A model generated the notes under the pieces. It did no database searches. It was not told where the DNA came from and saw only the letters and a program-made list of their open reading frames with translations. From Duganella sp. SG902 (lineage in GTDB: Bacteria > Pseudomonadota > Gammaproteobacteria > Burkholderiales > Burkholderiaceae_D): a stretch of DNA of 64,000 nt. Position numbers and translations under genes: made by a program. Shown here piece by piece: positions 33,485 to 43,550 of this stretch; position 1 is the first letter of the stretch, and every line of letters begins with the position of its first letter. The stretch is taken from NCBI RefSeq assembly GCF_013376005.1, contig NZ_JABMJK010000007.1, positions 62,001-126,000 on the forward strand, read 5' to 3'.

Positions 33485-34369
33485 ATGGATAAGGTAGATT
33501 GGAACGACCTGCGCTATGTGGCGGCGGTGATACGCGGCGGTTCCGCGCTGGGGGCGGGGCGTATCCTGAATGTCTCGCACACAACGGTCCTGCGTCGTAT
33601 TCAAGCGATCGAGCAGTGCGTCGGGGCGCCGCTCTTCGAGCGCTTGTCAACCGGTTATGTACCCACGGACATTGGCAGAACCCTGTGTGAAGTAGCGCTG
33701 TCCACCGAAAAGGCGCTGGTGGACACCGGTCGCCTGATCGATTCCAGCATCAACGGATTGGCCGGGGTGGTGCGCTTCACCACCACCGATACGCTGGCGT
33801 ACTTCCTGATGCCGCCGATCCTGGCTGAATTCAACCAGCGCTACCCTTTGATCAAGGTGGACATGATAGTCACCAACAACTTGCTGGATCTGGACAAGCG
33901 TGACGCGGATGTCAGCTTGCGCCCGTCGCCCTCTCCGCCGGAGACATGGGTCGGGCGTAAATTAGTCCGGGTTAACTTTGGTGTCTACGCGTCGGCGCAT
34001 TATCTCGCTGGCCGGAGCGAGTGGCCATGGCAGGAGCTGGACTGTCTATTGCCGAGTGGCCCGCTGTCGACCGCTGCCGCGGCCCAGTGGCTGCGCAGGG
34101 AAGTCGGGGAGCGGGGTGCGGCCTTCAGTATTGATTCCTTTGTCGGGCTGAGCAGTCTCGCGGCCAAGGGCCTGGGGATCACGGTGTTGCCGCGCATGGT
34201 GGGCGATGCCTCGGCTGATCTGGTTCGAATTGCCAATGCCCCCGACGATGCCTCCGTCGATCTGTGGTTGCTCACCCATGCAAACCTGCGCCAGGCGTCG
34301 CGCATCCGTGTGTTCATGGACTATCTGGCGGAGGCAATCCGTGGCTTGCGCCTTTCCGGCGCGGCATAG
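33485..34369 (+). CDS. LysR-family transcriptional regulator
   Basis: A 294-residue DNA-binding regulator. WNDLRYVAAVIRGGSALGAGRILNVSHTTVLRRIQAIEQCVGAPLFERL is the N-terminal winged HTH (read here as contiguous LysR helices), and the effector domain of two Rossmann-like lobes follows (GVVRFTTTDTLAYFLMPPILAEFNQRYP, KGLGITVLPRMVGD). The start could be 33467 or 33485; both lack a clear ribosome site and 33485 gives the usual short leader before the HTH. It precedes the DODA-type dioxygenase gene by about 200 bp in the same direction and could regulate it, though LysR targets are more often divergent. Confidence 0.9.
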   Translation: MDKVDWNDLRYVAAVIRGGSALGAGRILNVSHTTVLRRIQAIEQCVGAPLFERLSTGYVPTDIGRTLCEVALSTEKALVDTGRLIDSSINGLAGVVRFTTTDTLAYFLMPPILAEFNQRYPLIKVDMIVTNNLLDLDKRDADVSLRPSPSPPETWVGRKLVRVNFGVYASAHYLAGRSEWPWQELDCLLPSGPLSTAAAAQWLRREVGERGAAFSIDSFVGLSSLAAKGLGITVLPRMVGDASADLVRIANAPDDASVDLWLLTHANLRQASRIRVFMDYLAEAIRGLRLSGAA

Positions 34370-34567
34370 ACGCTCGCCGACCATGTGTTTCGCCCCATCA
34401 CAGGCCATGCAGCCGCGGCGCGTTGTCCAATCCTGGACAATCATTGTGCGGCCGAGGGCATTCCCTTGGTTGTTTGCGGTTTCTATAATCGCCGCCACGC
34501 CGCCTAACTTGGCAGCGCCGCAGCGCTTCCAGCTCCGGCCCTGGCACATCGAGAACGAAGGAGTCGC

Positions 34568-35425
34568 ATGAACGCATCCGCCGCGCGAGCATCGCGCATG
34601 CCCACATACTACCTGTCGCACGGCGGTGGTCCTTGGCCGTATATGACGGGAGCCTTCCGCAGCAACTTTGACGTCATGGCCGCGGCACTGAGCGCGGTGC
34701 CGTCGCAATTGCCTTGCTTGCCAGTGGCGCTTTTGGTGATCTCCGGCCATTGGGAGGCCGGCGCATTCACGCTCTCGTCGGCCGAACGTCCGGGGATGGT
34801 GTATGACTTTGAAGGCTTTCCCGAATACACCTATCACGCGCTCTATCCCGCGCCCGGCGCGCCGCAACTGGCCGGGCAAATCCAGGCGATGCTCAACGCT
34901 GCAGGCTGGGATGCCGAACTGGATGACCGTCGCGGCTTTGATCATGGGACCTTCAGCGTGGCTGCCCCCATGTATCCGGCGGCGGAGGTGCCGGTGGTTC
35001 AGTTGGCGCTCAAGCGCAGCCTGGACGCCGGCGAGCATTTTGCCATCGGCAGGGCATTGGCGCCGCTGCGCGACGCCGGCGTGCTGATTATCGGCAGTGG
35101 TGAGAGTTATCATAATCTCGCGCTTTGGGGGCGCCTCGGGGCGGCCCCTTCGGCCGCGTTTGACGCCTGGCTGAGGCAAACCTTGCTGACCCGGCGTGGC
35201 GACGCGCGTGCCGGGGCACTACTGGACTGGGAGCGCGCGCCCGCGGCGCGTACCGCGCATCCGCGCGCCGACCATTTGATGCCACTGATGGTTGCTGCGG
35301 GAGCGGCATATGACGATCCCGCCACCTGCATCTACAGCGAGTTGTTCACCGGGCACATTTCACACGCCAGTTACCGCTTCGGTGCGGACCTTACCCCGAC
35401 AGGATATGACCTGCTGGGCCGATAG
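34568..35425 (+). CDS. DODA-type class III extradiol ring-opening dioxygenase
   Basis: A 285-residue member of the LigB/DODA superfamily, which opens catechol-type rings using non-haem iron or zinc. Metal ligands are likely in YLSHGGGPW near residue 15, ISGHWEAG near 59 and FDHGTFSVAAPMYP near 124; the second-shell YHNLALWG near 178 and GHISHASYRFG near the C-terminus also match the family. GAAGGAG precedes ATG 34568; ATG 34601 is an internal alternative. Many homologues (YgiD type) are annotated 4,5-DOPA dioxygenase, but the natural substrate is usually unknown. It could act on phenolic aglycones released by the glycosidases in the region, which is speculation. Confidence 0.88.
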   Translation: MNASAARASRMPTYYLSHGGGPWPYMTGAFRSNFDVMAAALSAVPSQLPCLPVALLVISGHWEAGAFTLSSAERPGMVYDFEGFPEYTYHALYPAPGAPQLAGQIQAMLNAAGWDAELDDRRGFDHGTFSVAAPMYPAAEVPVVQLALKRSLDAGEHFAIGRALAPLRDAGVLIIGSGESYHNLALWGRLGAAPSAAFDAWLRQTLLTRRGDARAGALLDWERAPAARTAHPRADHLMPLMVAAGAAYDDPATCIYSELFTGHISHASYRFGADLTPTGYDLLGR

Positions 35426-36259
35426 TGCCGGGGGCGGATGGCGGATGGCGGATTGCGTATGTCCACGGTTACGTATGCGAGGGCCGGACGCCGGCGCCGG
35501 TGATCGCTTGCGCGGATTGCGGGCTGCCGCATCGGCACTTGGCGTTGCGAGGGTGGGCGGCCGCCTACTGTGTACGCCGCCGTGCGGTGCTACCACGCGG
35601 GCCTCGCTGATGTTGCATGCGCCATGGCGTTGACATGTGCGGTCGCGCTGACTTTTTTGCTTGCACAGAGCGGTTCCATCATCGTCATGACGGCCGGCGC
35701 ATGGCGTTTGCTGGATGGTGGCCGTGATCGCGCTGGGAGGGGCTGTGCGAGCCCACCGAGCATTTCTACAGCCTCAGCAGCGGCAGCGGCCTCTGCGCGC
35801 CGGCGGCCGTCGGCGAGCCACTTGACATTGACATGGCCGCGGTAAGCCCGCCTCAGCATGTCGCGCGCAGCCACCTGATGGTCGGCATAGCGGGACAGTG
35901 CGCCGCTGGAAGTCGAAACCCGTGATGGCCGGAATGCCAATGCTACGCATCCCCGCGAGTGTGCAGCGCTCTGAGTCCGGGGCCGGCATGCCCTGAGGGA
36001 TGCAGCCTCGCGGATGCCTCCGCCGGGACCCGCTGGCGTGACCAACGGTCGCAGTATTGTTCAGGAGCCGCTTGAGGCAGGAGTTGCAGCGCTGGTCAGC
36101 GGACACCCGGTGCCATCCATCGTCTTGCCAGCAATATCGTGGCGGTGATCCGGCGGGGCGGGGCCGATCGCATCGGTGCCAACGTGTCAACGTCCCGGCC
36201 GTAGCAAGCGTGAGGCCGCGCCGGGTAATCCGTCAAACCAAAATAGGAGGGTGCAAGAA
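35426..36259. other. 830-bp region without a supported gene
   Basis: Six-frame reading shows only low-complexity Arg/Ala/Pro-rich frames. A triplicated GCGGATG lies near 35435-35453. Minus-strand frames between about 35780 and 36000 contain short protein-like stretches (for example RDMLRRAYRGHVNVKWLADGR) that change frame, which could be a decayed gene, but I cannot assign a family. Confidence 0.45.
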
Positions 36260-37723
36260 ATGGTAAGCCAGGTAAGCCAGGCTGTCGCGACATCGCTGCT
36301 TGCGCTTGCGGCAATTCCGCTCAAGTGCCTGCGCCTGGCGCTGTGGGCGCGGGCGGCGTGGACGCTGCTGATACTCGCCGCGCTCACCTGGCTGCTGGCC
36401 GGGCAGGTCGGCTCGCCGCTGCATCCGCAATTCGCACAGCAATCGACAGCTGTGAGGATCTGGCAGCAGGTCCTCGTCGCCGGCTGGTGGCTGATCGGGG
36501 CGCGCAGCCTGGCCGGGATGGCGAGGTTGGCAGCCATGCTGAAGAGTCCGTCACGGGAGTCGCAGCTGGTCTCGGACCTGATGGCGGGGCTGATTTATGC
36601 CGCCAGCGTGCTGGCGATCGTGGACCTGGTGTTCGCTGTCCCCGTTGGGGGATTGCTGGCGACTTCTGGGATTATCGCTATTGTGCTGGGCCTGGCCCTG
36701 CAAAGTACGCTGGGGGATGTGTTTTCCGGCATCGCCGTTGGCATCGAGCGCCCCTACTGCGTGGGCGACTTGATTTCGGTGGAAGGCGGGATTGAAGGCC
36801 GGGTGACATTGGTTACCTGGCGCTCGACCCACGTGGCGACCGGCAAGGACAACATGGCAATCATACCGAACAGCATTATCGCCAAGGCGCGGCTGGTCAA
36901 TCACAGCCTGCCCACGACACTGCGGCGCGACGCGGTGGAGCTGGCGTTGGACGCCAGCGTCCCGCCGGAGCACGCGATCGCCACGCTGACGGCGGCAGCG
37001 CGTTCGGCCAACCTGTTGCTGGCCACGCCCTTACCGGAAGCTTGCTGCCTGGGCTTGCGCGGCGACGGCAATGACTACCAGGTGCGTTTCTCGGTGGCGT
37101 CGAGCGCGCGACTGTCGGCCGCGCGCAGCGAGCTGCTCACGGAAATCCACCGCCATTTGCGTCACAGCGGCATTTCGTTGGCGGTGGCCGGGCTGGCCAC
37201 CGTGGCGCAAGTGGCGGTGCCGGGGGCGCGCGACTTGCTGGCGCAATCGGATTTATTTGGCTTGCTGGACAGCGGGCAGCGGGAACTGCTGGCCCAGCAT
37301 TTGCAAACGGTGGTGTTGCAGGCCGGTGAGGTACTGATCCACGAGGGCAGCGAGGCTGAAGCGCTATTCATCGTTGCCGCGGGCGCCGCCGAGGTGACCA
37401 CGGACGTGGCAGGCGCCAGGCAAGTGCTGCACCGAATGCGGCCGGGTGAAAGCATCGGCGCCATCGCCCTGATTACTGCCACGCCGTATGCGGCCACCAC
37501 CACCGCGGTCACGGCGTTGCGGGTCTATCGGCTGGACCGGCAGGCGATCGCCGCGGCCATTACAGCCGCCCCCGGCCTTGCCGAGGGGCTTGAGGCCTTG
37601 GCCAGACGCGGCCAGGCGGCGATGGCGGCGGACGCCGTCAGCCGCAGCGACCAACGTGAGCTGCCCCCGGAATTGTTACTTTCCAAGCTGCGGGGATTTG
37701 TGCAAGTGCTGCTCAGCCGATGA
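36260..37723 (+). CDS. MscS mechanosensitive channel with C-terminal cyclic-nucleotide-binding domain
   Basis: A 487-residue inner-membrane protein. Helices near residues 32-48, 68-90 and 105-125 lead to the MscS pore and beta domain: TSGIIAIVLGLALQSTLGDVFSGIAVGIERPYCVGDLISV is the TM3 and upper vestibule signature, followed by VTLVTWRSTHVAT and IIPNSIIAKARLVNHS. Residues about 355-470 form a CAP-type cNMP-binding beta-roll (GEVLIHEGSEAEALFIVAAGAAEV, MRPGESIGAIALIT). The phosphate-binding cassette GESIGAIALITATPYAATTTA has no Arg at the canonical RxA position, so the ligand may not be cAMP. TAGGAGG lies 9 bases before ATG 36260. The following diguanylate cyclase gene begins 29 bp later and suggests a shared transcript with a nucleotide-signalling theme. 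Confidence 0.88.
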   Translation: MVSQVSQAVATSLLALAAIPLKCLRLALWARAAWTLLILAALTWLLAGQVGSPLHPQFAQQSTAVRIWQQVLVAGWWLIGARSLAGMARLAAMLKSPSRESQLVSDLMAGLIYAASVLAIVDLVFAVPVGGLLATSGIIAIVLGLALQSTLGDVFSGIAVGIERPYCVGDLISVEGGIEGRVTLVTWRSTHVATGKDNMAIIPNSIIAKARLVNHSLPTTLRRDAVELALDASVPPEHAIATLTAAARSANLLLATPLPEACCLGLRGDGNDYQVRFSVASSARLSAARSELLTEIHRHLRHSGISLAVAGLATVAQVAVPGARDLLAQSDLFGLLDSGQRELLAQHLQTVVLQAGEVLIHEGSEAEALFIVAAGAAEVTTDVAGARQVLHRMRPGESIGAIALITATPYAATTTAVTALRVYRLDRQAIAAAITAAPGLAEGLEALARRGQAAMAADAVSRSDQRELPPELLLSKLRGFVQVLLSR

Positions 37724-37752
37724 GAGCGGCCTACCACGCAAGGGAGAATAAC

Positions 37753-39689
37753 ATGCTACGGAAAGTCTCGATGAGATCACTGGATCTGACTCCGCCACTG
37801 GTCCGGCGCTCGCTGACCGCGCGCGCGCTGCACATGGCCCTGCTGCGCATCGGTTTGGTCTCGTTGTGTGCCGGCGCGACCTCGTACTATTTCAACCGGT
37901 CATCGATAGAAAAGGCGGCTACCCAGCAGTTGCTGCTGTCCACGGAGCAGACCTTGCAACGCGAGTCGCTGCCGTTCCGTGAAATTCACACGCTGGAGCG
38001 GAATTTTCTGGAAGAATACCAGAGCGTCCTGGCCCGTCCGGGCATGAGGGCAGCCCTGGTACGTGACTTCGACCAGATCTTCTATCGCCACCCGGACGGT
38101 TCCTATACCCAGCGCCCGACACTGTTTGAAGGCGAACCGCTGGCCGACGGCCGTCGCTTTGCCGGCATGTCCGCGACCTACGCGCCGGACGTTCCGCCCA
38201 CTGACGACATCAAGGCGCGGTTGCGCTGTCCTATCTGCTGTCGTACAAGTATGGCTCCAGCACGCGCGGCCGCCTGTTCAATTTCTACGGGGTGCTGCGG
38301 GAAAAAGGCTTCCCCATCTACCAGAATGCCGATATTGCCAAGATCTTCACCTACGCGGGCCCCGAGGCGCTCAAGCTTGAGACGTACGAGTTCTATGCAC
38401 GCGGGTTTGCCGCGCCCGACAACCGAACCGTGTTTACGCATATTTACTGGGATGCTTCCAACAACGCCTGGATGACGACCATCGCCACGCCCGACCAGGT
38501 CGACGCTTCCGGGAAACACCAACTCCTCGCGTGTGTCGATGTGCTGCTTGATGAACTCATGGAACGTACCGCCAAACCCCTCATGCAGGGAGCATATAGC
38601 ACCATCTCCATGGCGGACAGCGAGGGTACTTTGCTTTACCATCCGCGTCATCTCGCCCAAATCAAAAGCAGCGAGGGCAAGGCATCGATCCGTTCGCTCA
38701 AGATCGATCAGGACTATCCCTTGCTGGCGGTGATACCCTCGCTGTCCGCCGGGAAAGCGGTGGTGGTGCGGGAGCGCGACGAGATTGTTGCGGTGGGCAT
38801 GATCCCGGGAACGCCGTGGGTGCTTGCCGTCCACTATCCGCAGGATCTGATGCGTTCGGCAATTCTGGATAACCTGCTGATCGTCATCGCGCTTGGCGTG
38901 CTGACCCTGCTGGTGGAAATCTTCATCCTGCGCGCCATTCTGCAAAAACAGGTCGCGGCTCCGTTGGCCCGGCTGATGCAGGCTACGCGCCGACTTGGCG
39001 TCCGCAACGAGCGCCTCGAGCGTGAATCGCTGCCGATCCGGCTCAACGACGAGATCGGCGAGCTGGCGCGCGATTTCGCCAGCATGGCGGATCGCGTCCA
39101 CAATGCGCACCAGCAGCTGGAAACCAAGGTACGGGACCGCACCGCTGCGCTGGAAGCGGCCAATCGCCAGTTGCAATTGCTCAGCACCACCGATGGCCTG
39201 ACCGGCATCGCCAACCGTCGCCGCTTCGATGAGGTGCTGGCCTCCGCCTGGAGCGCGTCCCAGCGCGCGGGAACCCTGTTGTCGGTGGCGCTGATCGATG
39301 TCGACTGGTTCAAGAGGTATAACGATCACCATGGCCATCAGGCTGGCGATGATTGCCTGCGCAGCGTGGCGCGGACATTGGCGGCACAGGCGCTGCGGGC
39401 GGATGACCTGGTGGCGCGCTACGGCGGCGAGGAGTTTGCGCTGATCGCCAGCACCCACCGGCACGCCGACGGCGCGCTGCACCACGCTCGGACGCTATGC
39501 TCAGCGGTGGAGAAATTGGCGCTGTCGCACGAGATGTCGCCATTCGGCCGGGTGACGGTCAGCGTCGGCGTGGCCTGCGTGATCCCGACCGAGGGCCGGA
39601 CGGTGGGGGATATGCTGGAGGACGCCGACCGGGCGCTCTACCGTGCCAAGCAGCAGGGGCGCAATCAGGCGGTGATCGCTGGCGGCTGA
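37753..39689 (+). pseudogene. Diguanylate cyclase (Cache-HAMP-GGDEF), broken by a one-base deletion
   Basis: The intact gene would encode about 645 residues: a membrane helix near residue 30, a periplasmic Cache-like sensor, a second helix (LLIVIALGVLTLLVEIFIL), HAMP, a coiled coil and GGDEF (DGLTGIANRRRFDE, RYGGEEFALI) that makes c-di-GMP. The first part ends in frame at DDIKAR (codon 38218-38220); the homologous reading resumes as ALSYLLSYKYGSSTRGRLFNF from 38223 in the next frame, so one base is missing at 38221-38222 where a TTN codon is expected. Each half is otherwise well conserved. It may be a true recent frameshift, a phase-variable site or a sequencing error. An internal start at 38292 could give a shortened protein keeping HAMP and GGDEF. 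GGGAG precedes ATG 37753. Confidence 0.82.
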
Positions 39690-40493
39690 GCGTGCCCCAA
39701 CGAGGGCACCGCGCCGCCAGCCCTCCATAAGAAAACACCGCGACAAGTGCCGGTGCGGCGTCCAGGGTTTCGGTGTGGACAGCGCATCACACCAGGGATG
39801 CGCCGCCGGTTGCGGCGGCGCCTGCTTCTCCCTGGCTGTGGCGCTTGCGCTGCCACAACCTTGCGGTCGAATGATCGATGCCAACAGAAGATGGCCACGG
39901 CGAGCAGATTCAAGGCGGCCGGGGCAACAGCGGTCGTAATGCGGATGCCCAGCAAGGCGCGCTGTCCGGTTGAGCGATAAAGCCATAGGTGGTCTCGACC
40001 AGGCCGGTGCGGGGTGTCGGGCGTGCCATACGCGAACGTCACGCCGTCACGCGCCATCACGCTTGAGTTACAGGGCAGTCTGTAAGCGACAATCGGCGGG
40101 GGCTTCCCGCCGCTACCCGTTCTAAATCAGCTGATGGAACTCAATCCTGCATGTTCGTCGACTATCCGGATGCCGTCAGGATGCGCTGACCGACGATGCC
40201 TGCTGGCACGTCGTCGGCGATACGGCGTGCCCGGTTGTTGCGCGACGCAGGGCTAACTGACCGGGCTGTGGCCCGGCTCGGTGGGTATGGGTTTGCCATG
40301 GTGTTGGATTGCGCCGCCGACCAGGTACCGAAGGCGGCACAGCCTCTCCGTGGGTGCATTTGCGTTTCGCACATCCTCAGCTCATCGCCTAACGCCGGGA
40401 AACCCGGCGCATGATTCGTGGGACATGGCGCCGCCCGCTTCCATCCGGTCGGCGCGGACCCTGGCGCTGTAGCGTTTGGTCGGCATGGCGGCA
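39690..40493. other. 800-bp region without an intact gene
   Basis: This gap separates the diguanylate cyclase from the RND pump gene. Apart from a possible transporter remnant at 39861-40008, the frames are Arg/Pro-rich and unassignable. No terminator with a T-run was seen after either neighbour. Confidence 0.45.
39861..40008 (-). pseudogene. Possible remnant of a GPH-type sugar transporter C-terminus
   Basis: Minus-strand reading gives TGLVETTYGFIAQPDS, then after a one-base shift ALLGIRITTAVAPAALNLLAVAIF and CWHRSFDRK. The order resembles the last two helices of MelB/GPH sugar symporters, where a GIR motif precedes a final PAAL helix. It is short, frameshifted and lacks the rest of the gene. 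Confidence 0.28.
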
Positions 40494-43400
40494 TCAGGAA
40501 CAATCCGCCGGCCGCCGCGAGAACAGCAGGTCGTACAGGACGGGAATCAGGCCCAGCGTCACCAAAGTGCCGACCGCCAGGCCGCCGATCATGGTGATGG
40601 CCATGCTGGTCCATAGCGGCCCGGCAAACAGCATCAACGGTATCAGGCCGACGATGCAGGTCAGCTTGGTCATCACTATCGGGCGCAGCCGCAGCACCGC
40701 CGCCGAAATCACCGCGTCGCGCTGCGAGCTGGCGGTGGCCAGCTCGATTTCGATGCGCTCCAGCAGCAGCACCGCGTTGTTGACGATAATTCCGGCCAGG
40801 GCCAACAAGCCGAAGGTCGGCATGAAACCGAAGGGGCGCATGGTGACCAGCAGGGCCGCGACCGCGCCGATCAGCACGAAGGGAACGCTGCCGATCACGA
40901 TGGCCAGCTTGCGGAAGGAATTGAACTGCCAGATGAACAGCAGCAGAATCGCCGCCAGTGCGTGCGGGAGATACTGGAACAGCGCGGCATTGGTCAGCTC
41001 GGTGTCTTCAATCTCGCCGCCAAGTTCGATCCGGTAACCCGGCGGCAGCGCCAGGGCCGCCACCTGCGGCGCCAGGCGCGCCACCAACTGATCGGCGGTC
41101 AGGGCCGGGTTGCGTCCACTGACCGTGATGGTGCGCACCAGATTGCGGCGGACGATGACGCCCGGCTCGCTGTCGCGCCGGACGGTCGCCACCGCCGCCA
41201 GCGGCAGCGGCGTGCCGCCGTCGGCCCGGTACAACAAGGTGTCCTCCACCGCGCTGGCTGGTGCGCGCTGGGCGGCGTCGCCGCGCAGCACGATGGGAAT
41301 GTTGTTGCCATCGTCGCGGATGTAGGACAGCGCCTGCCCGCTATAGCGCATTTGCAGGGACTGGGCGATGTCCGCGCTGGTGAGGCCGGCATGACGGGCC
41401 TTGATCTGGTCGACCTGCACCACATAGCGCGGGATCCGGCTCTGCCAGTCGTCGCTCACATCCTCGGTGCCCGCCACGGCGCGCAATTGTGTCGCGATGG
41501 CGGCTGCGGTGCGGCGCAGCACTTGTTCGTCCGGTCCGCTTACCCGGTAGACCGCCACGCCGGCCTCGGCCGTCCCCAGGGAAAAGCGCTTGGGTTGCGC
41601 CTGCAGCGCGGGCCAGGTGGCGCGCATGTAGGCGCTGGTGCGCGTGATCACGGCGTCGATATCGCTGCCCGGACGCAGCGAGACCGTGAAGTAGGCGATG
41701 TTGGCGCCGGGCAGGGCGGGGTTCAACCCCAGCACGATGCGTGGCCCGCCATCGGCGACATAGCCGATGCTGTCGACAATCTCGGGATTGACTTGGCCGT
41801 TGGCGAACCAGAGGCTTACCGACTCGACGGCGTTGAGGGTGGCGCGCACATCGCTGCCGGGCTGCAGCACGACCGGCATCTGGAACTGCAGCCGGTCCGA
41901 CTTGGGCAGAAAGTCGTAGGGCATGCGCAGCAGCGCAGCCGTGGCGCCGGCCAGCAGCAGCAGCATGGCGCCGATGTACAGCAGTTTGTGATCGAGCAGC
42001 CAGCCGATGATGGCGCGGTAGCGGCGGTAAAAGCGGCTATCGTAGTGCGCCTCGCCGCCGGCCGCGTGCGGCTTGACAAAATACTGGCAGAGCAGGGGCG
42101 TGACAGTGACACTGAACAGCCATGAGCCCAGCAGCGTGGTGGCCAGGACGATCGCCAGTGAACGCAGGTATTCATTGGTGCTGGTCTGGCCGAAGAAGAA
42201 CGGCGAGAACGCCAGCAAGATGACCACGGACGATGTCAGCAAGGGCGTGGCCAGCGTGCGGCCCGCCGCCTCGCAGGCGGCGTCGCGCGGCTCGCCCCCG
42301 GCCAGGCGGCGCTCGATGTCTTCGGCGATCACGATGCCATTGTCCACCAGCAGGCCCAGGGCGAGAATGATGGCCGCGATCGATACGCTCTGCAACTCCA
42401 CGCCCATGGCGCGCATGGCGATCAATGCCCCGAGGATGGTGAGCGGCACGATGGCGCCGACGATGAGCCCGGTGCGCCAGCCGAGGAACAACATGACCAC
42501 GGCCATCACGATCACCACGGTTTCACCCATGACGTGGTGCATGCGCCCCATTTCGCGTTGCACCACGTCGGCCTGGAAGGTGACGACGTGCTGCGCGAAG
42601 CCGGCAGGCAGCATTTGCGCCGTCTGGTCCAGCTTGGCGCGCAGGGCTTTGCCGTACTGCTCGACGCTGTAGCCGGGCAGCATGGAGACGGCCACCACGA
42701 CGGCCGGCTGGCCCTGATAGATGGCCGCGCTCTGGGGCGGATCGGCGGGCATGACCCTGATCTCGGCCAGCTGCGACAGTGGCACTTGCCGAGCGCCGCC
42801 GCCCGCGCCGGGCACGGTCACGAGGAAGTTGGCCAGATCGCCGGCGTTGCGGAGCTCGCCGCTGGTGGCGACACTCATCGCCAGCCCGGAGGCGGACAGC
42901 AAGCCGCCCGGTTCGACGATGTTCTGGGTGCGCAGCTGCGCCGCCACGGCGGCCGGCGTGAGGCCCGCGCCAGTCAGCCTGTCGCGGTCGAAGGCGAGAT
43001 ATACCCGCTCTTCCTGCAGGCCGTGAAACGTCACTTTTTGCGTGCCGGGCACGCTGTAGAGCTGTTCGCGCAGCTGGCGCAGCGGCGCGCGCATCGCGCT
43101 CATGCTGAAGCCGCGCGCGGTGACGGCGACCGAGGCCACGGCGACGCTACCGAAATCGTCGTCGATAAACGGCCCCATGGTTCCAGCCGGCAGCGTAATA
43201 CCGGCCTCCGCGGCTTTGGCGCGCGCGCGCTGCCATAGGGCTGGCAGGTCGCGGATATTGTCGTAGGCGGTCAGCTGGATGATGGCGCTGCCCGGGCGCA
43301 CGGTGGTGGCGATGGTCTTGATGCCGGCCAGCTCACGCAAGCTCTCCTCGAGCGGGCGAGCGATCAAGGCCTCGACCTGTTCGCTGGGCAGGCCGGGATA

Positions 43401-43550
43401 GGCGGCGCTGACCAGGGCATCGCGTACCGTGACGGACGGCTCCTCCTGCGACGGGAAGTTGAGGAAGGTGAGTACGCCTGCGGCCAACACCAGCACGGCG
43501 GCAAACAGGGTCAGCCGGCTGGCGCCCAGGGCGGCACGGGTGAGCTTCAC
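40494..43550 (-). CDS. RND-family efflux transporter, inner-membrane permease
   Basis: A 1018-residue proton-driven pump of the AcrB superfamily. The order is helix 1 (LTLFAAVLVLAAGVLTFLNFP), a porter domain with SAAYPGLPSEQVEALIARPLEESL, helices 2-6 with GLLVDNGIVIAEDIERRL near residue 400 containing the proton-relay Asp, a second porter domain, and final helices (LLALAGIIVNNAVLLLERIEIELA). The GTG start overlaps the adaptor stop by four bases (GTGA). The VDN form replaces the Asp-Asp pair of AcrB, as in many related pumps. It is the last gene of an operon controlled, by position, by the divergent two-component system. Confidence 0.94.
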   Translation of the reverse strand: MKLTRAALGASRLTLFAAVLVLAAGVLTFLNFPSQEEPSVTVRDALVSAAYPGLPSEQVEALIARPLEESLRELAGIKTIATTVRPGSAIIQLTAYDNIRDLPALWQRARAKAAEAGITLPAGTMGPFIDDDFGSVAVASVAVTARGFSMSAMRAPLRQLREQLYSVPGTQKVTFHGLQEERVYLAFDRDRLTGAGLTPAAVAAQLRTQNIVEPGGLLSASGLAMSVATSGELRNAGDLANFLVTVPGAGGGARQVPLSQLAEIRVMPADPPQSAAIYQGQPAVVVAVSMLPGYSVEQYGKALRAKLDQTAQMLPAGFAQHVVTFQADVVQREMGRMHHVMGETVVIVMAVVMLFLGWRTGLIVGAIVPLTILGALIAMRAMGVELQSVSIAAIILALGLLVDNGIVIAEDIERRLAGGEPRDAACEAAGRTLATPLLTSSVVILLAFSPFFFGQTSTNEYLRSLAIVLATTLLGSWLFSVTVTPLLCQYFVKPHAAGGEAHYDSRFYRRYRAIIGWLLDHKLLYIGAMLLLLAGATAALLRMPYDFLPKSDRLQFQMPVVLQPGSDVRATLNAVESVSLWFANGQVNPEIVDSIGYVADGGPRIVLGLNPALPGANIAYFTVSLRPGSDIDAVITRTSAYMRATWPALQAQPKRFSLGTAEAGVAVYRVSGPDEQVLRRTAAAIATQLRAVAGTEDVSDDWQSRIPRYVVQVDQIKARHAGLTSADIAQSLQMRYSGQALSYIRDDGNNIPIVLRGDAAQRAPASAVEDTLLYRADGGTPLPLAAVATVRRDSEPGVIVRRNLVRTITVSGRNPALTADQLVARLAPQVAALALPPGYRIELGGEIEDTELTNAALFQYLPHALAAILLLFIWQFNSFRKLAIVIGSVPFVLIGAVAALLVTMRPFGFMPTFGLLALAGIIVNNAVLLLERIEIELATASSQRDAVISAAVLRLRPIVMTKLTCIVGLIPLMLFAGPLWTSMAITMIGGLAVGTLVTLGLIPVLYDLLFSRRPADCS

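Noticed and set aside
35590-36190. Overlapping minus-strand frames that might encode a decayed oxidoreductase
   Set aside because: Short protein-like pieces change frame and no family could be assigned.
40162-40614. Minus-strand frame before the RND gene
   Set aside because: Low-complexity composition, runs into the RND coding region in another frame, and lacks a ribosome site.
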